Source: Arhodomonas sp052060015 (lineage in GTDB: Bacteria; Pseudomonadota; Gammaproteobacteria; Nitrococcales; Nitrococcaceae). From it: DNA of 64,000 nucleotides. The stretch covers positions 186,001 through 250,000 of the forward strand of contig NZ_JBPODZ010000003.1 in NCBI RefSeq assembly GCF_052060015.1, read 5' to 3'. Position numbers and translations under genes: made by a program. The notes under the pieces were generated by a model. The model had not been told where the DNA came from and searched no databases. It saw only the letters and a program-made list of their open reading frames with translations. Positions within the stretch are counted from its first letter, which is position 1. Every line of letters starts with the position of its first letter. Of this stretch, positions 26,125-34,080 are shown in pieces.

Positions 26125-26990
26125 TGTTGGGTGGCCGAGGGCGGGCCTGCCGAGGGATCGGCGAGGAGCTGCTCCGCGTCCACCGCGTCGAAGTAGTAGC
26201 GCTGGTTGCAGAAGTCGCAGTGGACCTCGACCCCGCCCTGTTCGGCGACGATGTCCCGGACCTCCGCCGGGCCGAGGGCCGCGATCATCGCGCCCACGTT
26301 TTCCCGCGAGCACCGGCACTGGAAGCGAAGCGGCAGGGGGTCAAAGAGCCGGACGTCCTCCTCGTGGAACAGCCGGTGGAGGATGTCAGCGACATCCAGG
26401 TGCAGCAGCTCCCGCGCAGTCAGTGTTTCCGCGAGGTGGCCGCTGCGTTCCCAGGCGTCCGGGTCGTCGTCGCTGCCGCCGGGGATGCGTTGCAGCAGCA
26501 TCCCCCCGGCCCGGCCCTCCACCGCGGAGAGCCAGACCCGGGTGTCGAGCTGCTCGGATTCCCGAAAGTACTTCTCCAGCGCCGCCGCCAGGCTGCCCGG
26601 GGCGAGATCCACGATGCCCTGGTAGCGGTGGCTGTCATCCTCGGGCTCCACGGTAATGGCCAGTGCCCCCTCCCGGGCCTGCTGGTCGAGGGGTGCATCC
26701 GGCACTTCCGCGTTGTAGCGGGCCATGGCGCGGAGTCCGCCGTCGCTGCTGGCCTGTACTACCAGCACGGTCAGCGGCCCGTTGGCCTGGATCTGCATCA
26801 CTAGCCGGCCGCTGAACTTCAGGGTCGCGGTGAGCAGTGCCGCGGCGGCCATGCCCTCACCGAGGAGCCGGGCCACCACCGGGGGGTAGTCACCACGGCG
26901 GGTGAGCTCGCGGAAGGTCGCGTCGAGTTGGACCAGCTCGCCGCGCACGTCGGCGCCGTCAAAGAGGAATCGGTAGAGGCGGTCACTCAT
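26121..26990 (-). CDS. hslO: Redox-regulated chaperone Hsp33
   Basis: Holdase chaperone activated by oxidation. The 289-aa protein has RFLFDGADVRGELVQL, the LLGEGMAAAALLTATLKFSG core and the zinc centre C225-x-C227 and C258-x2-C261, the spacing of E. coli Hsp33. Convergent with murU. Confidence 0.95.
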   Translation of the reverse strand: MSDRLYRFLFDGADVRGELVQLDATFRELTRRGDYPPVVARLLGEGMAAAALLTATLKFSGRLVMQIQANGPLTVLVVQASSDGGLRAMARYNAEVPDAPLDQQAREGALAITVEPEDDSHRYQGIVDLAPGSLAAALEKYFRESEQLDTRVWLSAVEGRAGGMLLQRIPGGSDDDPDAWERSGHLAETLTARELLHLDVADILHRLFHEEDVRLFDPLPLRFQCRCSRENVGAMIAALGPAEVRDIVAEQGGVEVHCDFCNQRYYFDAVDAEQLLADPSAGPPSATQH

Positions 26991-27032
26991 TGCGTTGGAA
27001 ATGGGGGCGCGCCGCGCGGCTTCAAGCGCCCG

Positions 27033-28472
27033 TCACTCGCCGTCGAGCTTGCGTTTTAGGAGCTCATTGACCTGCTGCGGATTGGCCTTGCCGCCTGAGG
27101 CCTTCATCACCTGCCCCACGAAGAAGCCCAGCAGCTTGGTCTTGCCCTCCCGGTACTGCTCCAGCTGCTTCGGGTTGTTGGCGATGGCCTCGTCCACCAT
27201 GGCCTCGATGGCCGAGGTGTCGGTGACCTGCTTCAGGCCCTTGGCCTCGATCACCGCGTCGGCGCCGCCCTCGCCGTTCCACATGGCCTCGAAGACGTCC
27301 TTGGCGATCTTGCCGGAGATGGTCTCGTCGCTGATACGCCGCAGCAACCCGCCCAGGGCCTCCGCGCTCACCGGCGAGTCGGTGATCTCCAGGCTCGCCT
27401 TGTTGAGCGCCCCGGAGAGCTCGCCCATGACCCAGTTGGCGGCCAGCTTGGTCTCGCCGCCGGCGGCCTCGGTGACGGCCTCGAAGTAGTCGGCCAGCTC
27501 GCGGCTCGCGGTGAGCACCCCGGCGTCGTAGGCGGGCAGGCCGTAGTCCGCCTCGAAACGGGCCTTCTTGGCGTCCGGCAGCTCCGGGAGCTCGCCGCGC
27601 ACGTCCTTGATGAGCGCCGGGCTCACCTCCAGCGGCAGCAGGTCGGGGTCCGGGAAGTAGCGATAGTCGTTGGCCTCTTCCTTGGTGCGCATCGAGCGCG
27701 TCTCGTTTTTGTCCGCGTCGTAGAGCCGCGTTTCCTGGATGACGGTCCCGCCGTCCTCGATCAGCTCGATCTGGCGCTCGATCTCGTGATTGATGGCGCG
27801 CTCGACGAAGCGGAAGGAGTTGAGGTTCTTGAGCTCGGCTCGGGTGCCGAAGGCCTCCTGCCCTTTGGGCCGCACGGAGACATTGGCGTCGCAGCGGAAG
27901 CTCCCCTCCTGCATGTTACCGTCGCAGATGCCGAGATAGCGCACCAATGAGTGTAGCTTCTTCATGTAGGCCACCGCTTCCCTCGCCGAGCGCATATCCG
28001 GTTCGGAGACGATCTCGAGCAGCGGCGTCCCGGCACGATTGAGGTCGATGCCGGTCATTGCCTCGAAACCCTCGTGCAGGCTCTTGCCGGCGTCCTCCTC
28101 CAAGTGGGCGCGGGTGACGCCGATGCGCTTGGTGGTGCCGTCCTCAAGGTCGATGTCCAGATGGCCGCGGCCGACGATGGGCAGCTCGTACTGCGAGATC
28201 TGGTAGCCCTTGGGCAGGTCCGGGTAGAAGTAGTTCTTGCGCGCGAATACCGAACGACCGGCGAGCTCCGCGTCCAGGGCCAGGCCCAGGCGCACGGCAA
28301 AGCGCACCGCGCGCTCGTTGAGCACGGGCAGAACGCCCGGCAGACCGAGGTCCACGGCGCAGGCCTGGCGGTTGGGCTCGGCGCCGTAGGCGGTGGATGC
28401 GCCGGAGAAGATCTTGGTGTCGGTGGCGAGCTGGACGTGTATCTCGAGCCCGATGACCGGTTCCCACTGCAT
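27033..28472 (-). CDS. gatB: Asp-tRNA(Asn)/Glu-tRNA(Gln) amidotransferase subunit B
   Basis: Recognises mischarged tRNA and activates its carboxylate in the GatCAB complex. The 479-aa protein begins MQWEPVIGLEIHVQLATDTK; NRAGTPLLEIVSEPDMRSA and the C-terminal YqeY-like tail domain (from about 330) are typical. Start ATG at 28472, 13 bases after gatA; the frame is open upstream inside gatA. Last gene of gatC-gatA-gatB. Confidence 0.97.
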   Translation of the reverse strand: MQWEPVIGLEIHVQLATDTKIFSGASTAYGAEPNRQACAVDLGLPGVLPVLNERAVRFAVRLGLALDAELAGRSVFARKNYFYPDLPKGYQISQYELPIVGRGHLDIDLEDGTTKRIGVTRAHLEEDAGKSLHEGFEAMTGIDLNRAGTPLLEIVSEPDMRSAREAVAYMKKLHSLVRYLGICDGNMQEGSFRCDANVSVRPKGQEAFGTRAELKNLNSFRFVERAINHEIERQIELIEDGGTVIQETRLYDADKNETRSMRTKEEANDYRYFPDPDLLPLEVSPALIKDVRGELPELPDAKKARFEADYGLPAYDAGVLTASRELADYFEAVTEAAGGETKLAANWVMGELSGALNKASLEITDSPVSAEALGGLLRRISDETISGKIAKDVFEAMWNGEGGADAVIEAKGLKQVTDTSAIEAMVDEAIANNPKQLEQYREGKTKLLGFFVGQVMKASGGKANPQQVNELLKRKLDGE

Positions 28473-28485
28473 GGCGGTTGGTTCC

Positions 28486-29940
28486 TTACTCGAAGCCCTG
28501 GGGCGCGCGCAGATGCCAGTCGGTGGCCTGCTGGAAGCGGTGGCCGACATTGAGCAGGCGCGCCTCGTCGAAGTAGTTGCCGATGAGCTGCAGGCCCACC
28601 GGTCGTGCACCGGCGAAGCCGGCGGGAATGGACAGGCCGGGCAGACCGGCGAGGTTCACCGCGAGGGTGTAGATGTCGGAGAGATACATCTGCACCGGGT
28701 CGTCGGTCTTCTCGCCGAGGTTGAACGCCGGGGTCGGGGCCACCGGCCCGAGTAGGATGTCCACTTCCCCGAGCGCCTGGCTGAAGTCGTCGCGGATCAT
28801 GCGCCGGACCTGCTGGGCCTTGAGGTAGTAGGCGTCGTAATAGCCGGCGGACAGCGCGTAGGTCCCCACCATGATGCGGCGCTTGACCTCGTCGCCGAAG
28901 CCCTCGCCGCGGCTGCGCTTGTAGAGATCCTCCAGGCCCTGCGGGTCCTCGCAACGGTAACCGAAGCGCACCCCATCGTAGCGTGCCAGGTTGGAGGAGG
29001 CCTCCGCCGGGGCGATGACGTAGTACACCGGCACCGCCAGGTGGCTGTTGGGTAGCGATACCTCGGTGATGGTGGCGCCCTCGGCCCGCAGGACCTCGAC
29101 CGCCTCGTCGACGGCGGCGCGCACCCCGGCGTCCAGGCCCTCGCCGAAATACTCCCTCGGTAGGCCGACGCGCAGGCCCTCGAGCGAATCGCCCAGGATG
29201 GCCGTGTAGTCCGGCACCTCGCGCTCGACGCTGGTAGAGTCCCGGGGGTCGAAACCCGCCATGGCGGCGAGCAGCAGCGCCAGGTCCTCCGCGCTGCGGG
29301 CGAACGGGCCGCCCTGGTCCAGGCTGGAGGCGAAGGCGATCATGCCGTAGCGGGATACCCGACCGTAGGTCGGCTTGAGGCCGCTGACGCCGCACATCGC
29401 GGCGGGCTGGCGGATGGAGCCACCGGTGTCGGTGCCGGTGGCCGCCGGGGTGAGGCGGGCGGCCACCGCCGCCGCGGAGCCGCCCGAGGAGCCCCCGGGG
29501 ATGGCATCGGCATCCCAAGGATTGTGCACCGGCCCGTAGTAGCTGGTCTCATTGGACGAGCCCATGGCGAACTCGTCCATGTTGGTCTTGCCGAGCAGCA
29601 CCATGCCCGCCGACTCCAGCCGCTCCACCACGTGGGCGTCGTAGGGCGCGATGAAGTTGTCCAGCATCCGGCTGCCGCAGCTGGTGCGCACGCCGTCGGT
29701 GCAGAAGATGTCCTTGTGGGCCAGCGGGACGCCGGTCAGCGGCCCGGCCTCGCCGCGGGCGCGCCGGGCGTCGGCGGCCTCCGCCGCGGCCAGGGCGCGT
29801 TCCTCGGTGACGGTGATGAAGCTGTTCAGCCGCCCGTCGTGCTCGCGGATGCGCCGCAGGTAGTGCTCGGTGAGCTCCCGGCTGGAGTACTCGGCGGCGG
29901 CGAGCCCGGCGGAGAGGTCGGCGATGGTCTTTTCATGCAT
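28486..29940 (-). CDS. gatA: Asp-tRNA(Asn)/Glu-tRNA(Gln) amidotransferase subunit A
   Basis: Amidase subunit that frees ammonia from glutamine for the GatB site. The 484-aa protein has the complete Ser-cis-Ser-Lys triad of the amidase signature: K76 in AHKDIFC, S151 in PGGSSGGSAAA and S175 in DTGGSIRQPA (three less than in the S. aureus enzyme). A second ATG four bases upstream of this one is out of the way; MHEKT fits homology. The window also carries tRNA-Gln(UUG), a possible substrate if no GlnRS is present. Confidence 0.97.
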   Translation of the reverse strand: MHEKTIADLSAGLAAAEYSSRELTEHYLRRIREHDGRLNSFITVTEERALAAAEAADARRARGEAGPLTGVPLAHKDIFCTDGVRTSCGSRMLDNFIAPYDAHVVERLESAGMVLLGKTNMDEFAMGSSNETSYYGPVHNPWDADAIPGGSSGGSAAAVAARLTPAATGTDTGGSIRQPAAMCGVSGLKPTYGRVSRYGMIAFASSLDQGGPFARSAEDLALLLAAMAGFDPRDSTSVEREVPDYTAILGDSLEGLRVGLPREYFGEGLDAGVRAAVDEAVEVLRAEGATITEVSLPNSHLAVPVYYVIAPAEASSNLARYDGVRFGYRCEDPQGLEDLYKRSRGEGFGDEVKRRIMVGTYALSAGYYDAYYLKAQQVRRMIRDDFSQALGEVDILLGPVAPTPAFNLGEKTDDPVQMYLSDIYTLAVNLAGLPGLSIPAGFAGARPVGLQLIGNYFDEARLLNVGHRFQQATDWHLRAPQGFE

Positions 29941-29961
29941 GGGGCGGGGGCCTCCCGGGAA

Positions 29962-30249
29962 TCACTCGATGACGCGGGGCACCAGGTACAACCCGTCGGC
30001 GACGGCGGGCGCGATGGCCTGGAAACGCTCGCGCTGGTCGGTCTCACTGACCTCGTCGGCGCGCAGGCGCTGGGTGGTCTCCAGCGGGTGGGCGAGCAGC
30101 TCCACGCCGGTGGTGTCCACCTCGCCGAGTTGCTCGACGAAGTCGAGGATCTCGCCGAGGCTCGAGGCGTAGTCGCCGACGGCGGACTCGTCGATACCGA
30201 GGCGCGCGAGATGCGCGATCTGCGCCACGGTTGAGGCGTCCAGGGACAT
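29962..30249 (-). CDS. gatC: Asp-tRNA(Asn)/Glu-tRNA(Gln) amidotransferase subunit C
   Basis: Small subunit that holds GatA and GatB together. The 95-aa protein has the family marks VAQIAHLARLGI at the start and FVEQLGEVDTTGVELLAHP. The start is MSLDAST at 30249 with a GGAGATC site. In Pseudomonas gatC is divergent from mreB; here the V-ATPase operon lies between them. Confidence 0.94.
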   Translation of the reverse strand: MSLDASTVAQIAHLARLGIDESAVGDYASSLGEILDFVEQLGEVDTTGVELLAHPLETTQRLRADEVSETDQRERFQAIAPAVADGLYLVPRVIE

Positions 30250-30369
30250 GCTCGGATCTCCGGAACAGCTCGGATTGGGTAAAGCGAGAAAACTAGCACA
30301 CAACGGCGGGGCTGTTAATCGAACGCTGCGGGCGTGGTCGTGGTGCCGACCCTGTCGCAGTCCGTGCCG

Positions 30370-32214
30370 TTAGTCGATCTCGACGCCCGCCTCGCCGGCG
30401 AGTCGCCGGATCTCGTCGAGATAGTGCCGGTATTCCCCCGAGTCCGTGGGCGAGTAGTTCAGGTTCTTCATCGCCTGGGCGAGATCGGTGAAATAGCCTC
30501 GGATGCGCTCCTTGTCCTCGAAGTCGTAGTCCGCACCGACCAGTCGGTAGACCAGCTCCAGGCTGCGGCGCTGGCGCGCCAGTGGGGTGGAGACGTCGAC
30601 CTCGTCGAAGGCGTCCTGCTGGAGGTAGACGAGATCCAGGAAATACGCCTTCTGATAGGTGAGGTAGTCCTCGATGGTGATCCCCTCCTCACCGGTGACC
30701 TGCATCATCTGCGCGACGTCGTCGCCGTCGTGGAGCAGCTGCAGCAGCTCCTCGATGCGCGCCGGCCAGCCCTGACCGAGGTGCTCGGCGATGTGGTCGG
30801 CGAGCTCGGCGCGGTAGCGCGACCAGGACTGCAGCGGATCCACCGCGGGGTAGAAACGCTTGTAGGCACGATCCGCGGAAAGCCCCAGGAACGCCTTGAC
30901 GGTGTTCAGCGTCGCCTGGGTCACTGGCTCCTCGAAGTTGCCGCCGGCCGGCGAGACCGTGCCGATCATGGTGAGGCTGCCGTCATCGCCGGCATTGTTG
31001 CGAATCACGCCGGCGCGTTCGTAGACACTGCGGATCGCGGAGTCCAGGTACGCGGGGTAGGCCTCCTCGCCGGGGATCTCCTCCATCCGCCCGGAGGTCT
31101 CGCGCATGGCCTGGGCCCAGCGCGAGGTGGAGTCGGCGATGAGCAATACGTTCAGGCCCATCTGGCGGTAGTACTCGCCGATGGTGATGCCCGTGTAGAT
31201 GGAGGCCTCGCGGGCGGCGACCGGCATCGACGAGGTGTTGCAGATGATTACCGTGCGGTCCATCAGCGAGCCGCCGGTGGTCGGGTCGGTGAGCCTCGGA
31301 AACTCGGTGATGGTCTCCACCACCTCGCCGGCACGCTCCCCGCAGGCGACGATGATCACGATGTCCACGGTGGCGTAGCGGGCGATGAGGTTCTGCAGCA
31401 CCGTCTTGCCGGCCCCGAAGGGCCCCGGTATGCAGGCCGTGCCGCCGACGGCGATGGGGAAGAAGGTATCGATGACGCGGATGGTGGTGGTCACCGGCCG
31501 CTGCGGGTACAGCCGCTCGCTGGCGTTGGCCCGGAGCAGCCGTTCCGGCAGCGGCAGGCGCACCGGCCAGCGCTGGGCGAGCGGGATCGCCCGCTCGTTG
31601 CCCTCGGCGTCGGCGAGCCGGGCCACCGGGATGTCGACGGCGAAGCTGCCCTCCTGGATCCAGCTCACCTGCCACTCCCCCCGCAGGTCGAAGGGCGCCA
31701 TGATCCGATGGGGGAAGCGGCCCTCCTGCACTGTGCCCAGCACGTCGCCGGCCTTCACCGTCTCCCCCATCCGCACCCGCGGCGAGAAGGACCACTGGGT
31801 GGTATGGTCCAGCGCCTGGAGGTGCACACCCCGTGGCAGGAAAAAACCGGACTGCAACGCAAGCTGCTCGAGGGGATTCTGGAGGCCGTCGTAGACCTGG
31901 CCGAGCAGGCCCGGGCCCAGGGTCACCGAGAGCATCTCCGTGCTCTGCTCCACCGGGTCGCCTACCGCGATGCCGCCGGTGTCCTCGAAGACCTGCACAT
32001 CGGCGTTGCGGCCGCGAACCCGAAGGATCTCGCCCTTGAGCCGCTGGCCACGGTCCCCGTCAGCGCCGGCGGGATGGATGTAGACGACCTCGTTCTTCAT
32101 CAGGCCCGTGGAGCGCTCCGTGGTCTCTATGACCACGATGTCTTCCTGCACCGAGACGACGGTGCAGTCCGGGGTATGCTGGCCTTCGACGTTGGTGGCG
32201 GGCATGCGGATCAC
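30370..32214 (-). CDS. ntpA: V/A-type ATPase catalytic subunit A
   Basis: Catalytic ATPase subunit of a membrane rotary V/A-ATPase. The 614-aa protein has the A-type features: the inserted non-homologous region (about 110-195), Walker A GPFGAGKT at 264-271, catalytic Glu in GERAGE (E293), Walker B-region VLLIADSTSRWAQAMRE, and SPAGGNFEEPVTQATL. Last gene of a seven-gene run, overlapping the DUF2764 gene by 4 bases. MIRMPATNVE is the listed start; the Met three codons later is possible. Confidence 0.97.
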   Translation of the reverse strand: MIRMPATNVEGQHTPDCTVVSVQEDIVVIETTERSTGLMKNEVVYIHPAGADGDRGQRLKGEILRVRGRNADVQVFEDTGGIAVGDPVEQSTEMLSVTLGPGLLGQVYDGLQNPLEQLALQSGFFLPRGVHLQALDHTTQWSFSPRVRMGETVKAGDVLGTVQEGRFPHRIMAPFDLRGEWQVSWIQEGSFAVDIPVARLADAEGNERAIPLAQRWPVRLPLPERLLRANASERLYPQRPVTTTIRVIDTFFPIAVGGTACIPGPFGAGKTVLQNLIARYATVDIVIIVACGERAGEVVETITEFPRLTDPTTGGSLMDRTVIICNTSSMPVAAREASIYTGITIGEYYRQMGLNVLLIADSTSRWAQAMRETSGRMEEIPGEEAYPAYLDSAIRSVYERAGVIRNNAGDDGSLTMIGTVSPAGGNFEEPVTQATLNTVKAFLGLSADRAYKRFYPAVDPLQSWSRYRAELADHIAEHLGQGWPARIEELLQLLHDGDDVAQMMQVTGEEGITIEDYLTYQKAYFLDLVYLQQDAFDEVDVSTPLARQRRSLELVYRLVGADYDFEDKERIRGYFTDLAQAMKNLNYSPTDSGEYRHYLDEIRRLAGEAGVEID

Positions 32215-32915
32215 TCCCGGGGCGCGGCGTTGGGGAAGAGGCTGCGGTGGTCGCCGAGGCCGTCATGCATGCCCTTGTAGAGCCGGCGCTCGGCGGCCTC
32301 GGCATTGTAGCGGCGCCAGGCGGTGACGATGCGCCAGCGCAGGGCGTAGATCACCACTGCCCGGAAGTCGAATCGGTGCTGGCTTCGCGCGCGGGAGAGC
32401 AGGTCCCAGTCCAGGCCGAGCAGCAGGCGTTCCAGTGCCAGTGGCGGCCCTGCGCCGAGGCGTTGCCGCGCCTCGGCGAGCCAGGGGAAGCGCGCGCCCA
32501 GGCCGAGGAGCGGGTCCGACCAGTGCAGCCGCATATGCTCCAGGCGCGGACCCGCGCCCCAGGGCGCCCCCGGTGCGGGCGGCTGGTGACCCGCGGCGCG
32601 TTGCCGGAGTGCCGCGATGACGGTGCGCCGTTCCAGCATCGGGCTCACCAGATCGAGGATGCGGTGCTCCGCGAGCTCGGATTCCGCCCTGTGGAAGCGC
32701 CGCACCACCGTTCGGTCGCTGACCGCCATGCCCAGCGCCTTCCAGTCGAGCAGGCCTTCAAGCGCCCCCAGGACTCGTTGGTGTCCGTCGGTGAGCAGCG
32801 CGAGGCGGCGCTCCAGGCGCAGCGGTGACAACGCCGGCGGCTCCCGGCCGAATGGCGTCTCGGGCAGGGCGGGCAGGCTCGTCAGCAACGCGACGTACTG
32901 GTGACGACCGGTCAT
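32211..32915 (-). CDS. DUF2764-type V-ATPase accessory protein (putative C/d-like subunit)
   Basis: A 234-aa protein with no catalytic motif. It starts YVALLTSLPAL and contains ALRWRIVTAWRRYNAEAAERR near residue 200. It fits the DUF2764 family, which in Chlamydia- and Bacteroidetes-type V-ATPase operons lies between E and A as here. Its size, mostly helical composition and the absence of a separate canonical C subunit suggest it stands for the central-stalk C/d subunit; that is inference. It is 3 bases from ntpE and overlaps ntpA. Confidence 0.75.
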   Translation of the reverse strand: MTGRHQYVALLTSLPALPETPFGREPPALSPLRLERRLALLTDGHQRVLGALEGLLDWKALGMAVSDRTVVRRFHRAESELAEHRILDLVSPMLERRTVIAALRQRAAGHQPPAPGAPWGAGPRLEHMRLHWSDPLLGLGARFPWLAEARQRLGAGPPLALERLLLGLDWDLLSRARSQHRFDFRAVVIYALRWRIVTAWRRYNAEAAERRLYKGMHDGLGDHRSLFPNAAPRE

Positions 32916-32918
32916 GGG

Positions 32919-33611
32919 CTATTTGACGATCCCCTCGAGCATGGCCCGGAAACGCGGCTGCAGGTGCTCGAGCAGCAACTCGGCCACCGCCGCCTCGGTG
33001 ATGTCGATCTCCATGTCGTGATCGGTGAGGCGCACCCGCAGGCCGTGCTCGTGGTCGCCGGCGGTGAAGCGCACCCCCTCGCGCAGCACATCCCGGGCCA
33101 TTGCGACCACGAAGTGCGACAGGCTGCCTTCACGGAGCTCCTCGGGGTTGCGGCGCAGCTCCTCCAGGCCCACCACGTCGCGGGGAAGGATGAACTCCAC
33201 GTCCCCATCGGCATCCAGTGGCGTGTCCTCCCGGGCACGGGCGGCGAGCTCCAGGACGAGCTCGCGGAGCAACGACTCCTCGGAGAGGGTCTCGCGCACC
33301 AGCCAGTGCAGGTGGGCGCGAAAGCGGTGGGTCAGTGTGGCCTGCATCTCCAGTATGGTGTCGCGGGCGGCGGTCCGCACCGCCTCCCGGGCCGAGTGCT
33401 CCAGGTGCTTGGCCTCGCGTCGCGCCTCCTCGCGGATGCCTTCGGCGTCACGCTCCGCCTGCTCGATCATCCAGGTGGCCCGGCGCTCGGCGTCGGCGAC
33501 GATGTGCCGGGCGCGTTCCCTGCCGGCCTCCACGCCCTCGTCGCGGAGGCGCTCGAGCAAGGCCTCGACGCCGGACGAGGCGCCGGGGGCGGTGTGCTCG
33601 TCGTCATTCAT
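32919..33611 (-). CDS. ntpE: V/A-type ATPase peripheral-stalk subunit E
   Basis: A 230-aa stalk subunit. Residues about 15-100 form a long charged helix (GRERARHIVADAERRATW and EGIREEARREAKHLEH) typical of a coiled coil; the C-terminal half is the globular domain that binds the top of the A3B3 head. There is no separate G subunit gene in the run, so the usual E-G pair is either incomplete or E may act with another partner. It follows ntpK by 19 bases. Confidence 0.9.
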   Translation of the reverse strand: MNDDEHTAPGASSGVEALLERLRDEGVEAGRERARHIVADAERRATWMIEQAERDAEGIREEARREAKHLEHSAREAVRTAARDTILEMQATLTHRFRAHLHWLVRETLSEESLLRELVLELAARAREDTPLDADGDVEFILPRDVVGLEELRRNPEELREGSLSHFVVAMARDVLREGVRFTAGDHEHGLRVRLTDHDMEIDITEAAVAELLLEHLQPRFRAMLEGIVK

Positions 33612-33630
33612 TGCCCGACTCCCCCTGTCA

Positions 33631-34080
33631 TCAGCCGGCGGCGATGTCGCCGCCGATGACCAGTGCGAAGATGAAGGCGAAGACCCCGAAGCCCTCCACG
33701 ATGGCCGCCGGCGCGACGGATAGCCCGAAGATCTCCGGCTTGCTCTTGGCGCTGTTGATGGCCGAGGCGCAGCAGCTGCCCTGGTGGATGGCGCTGAATA
33801 GCAGCGCCAGACCGGCGAGGATCCCCACCGCGAACAGCCCTGGCGCGGTGGCCTCGGTCACCGGCCGCTGCAGTGAGAACATCACCACGATGCCGTAAAT
33901 GGTCTGGGACGAGGGCATGGCCGAGAGCCCGATGAAACGGCCGTGGCCCGATTCCGTCTCCAGCAGCGCGCCGATGGCCGCCTGCCCCGCGATGGCGCAG
34001 CCGATGACGCTGCCGATGGCGCCCAGGGCCATGGGGCCATACAGACCGGCCCAGCCCAGGGCGAGGATCAGTTGTTCCAC
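33631..34080 (-). CDS. ntpK: V/A-type ATPase proteolipid subunit K (c ring), Na+-type
   Basis: A 149-aa membrane protein of four helices, a tandem double hairpin as in Enterococcus hirae NtpK (156 aa). Aligned with NtpK from memory, the Na+ ligands are all kept: M55 for L61, S58 for T64, Q59 for Q65 (in MPSSQTIYG), Q100 for Q110 (AIHQGS) and E129 for E139 (AAIVEGFG). Only the second hairpin carries the ion-binding carboxylate. Such a set indicates Na+ coupling; proton rings lack these Gln residues. It overlaps ntpI by 13 bases. Confidence 0.94.
   Translation of the reverse strand: MEQLILALGWAGLYGPMALGAIGSVIGCAIAGQAAIGALLETESGHGRFIGLSAMPSSQTIYGIVVMFSLQRPVTEATAPGLFAVGILAGLALLFSAIHQGSCCASAINSAKSKPEIFGLSVAPAAIVEGFGVFAFIFALVIGGDIAAG

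Noticed and set aside
30334..32280. Plus-strand open frame of 648 codons
   Set aside because: Exactly antisense to the V-ATPase A subunit, which has all catalytic motifs.
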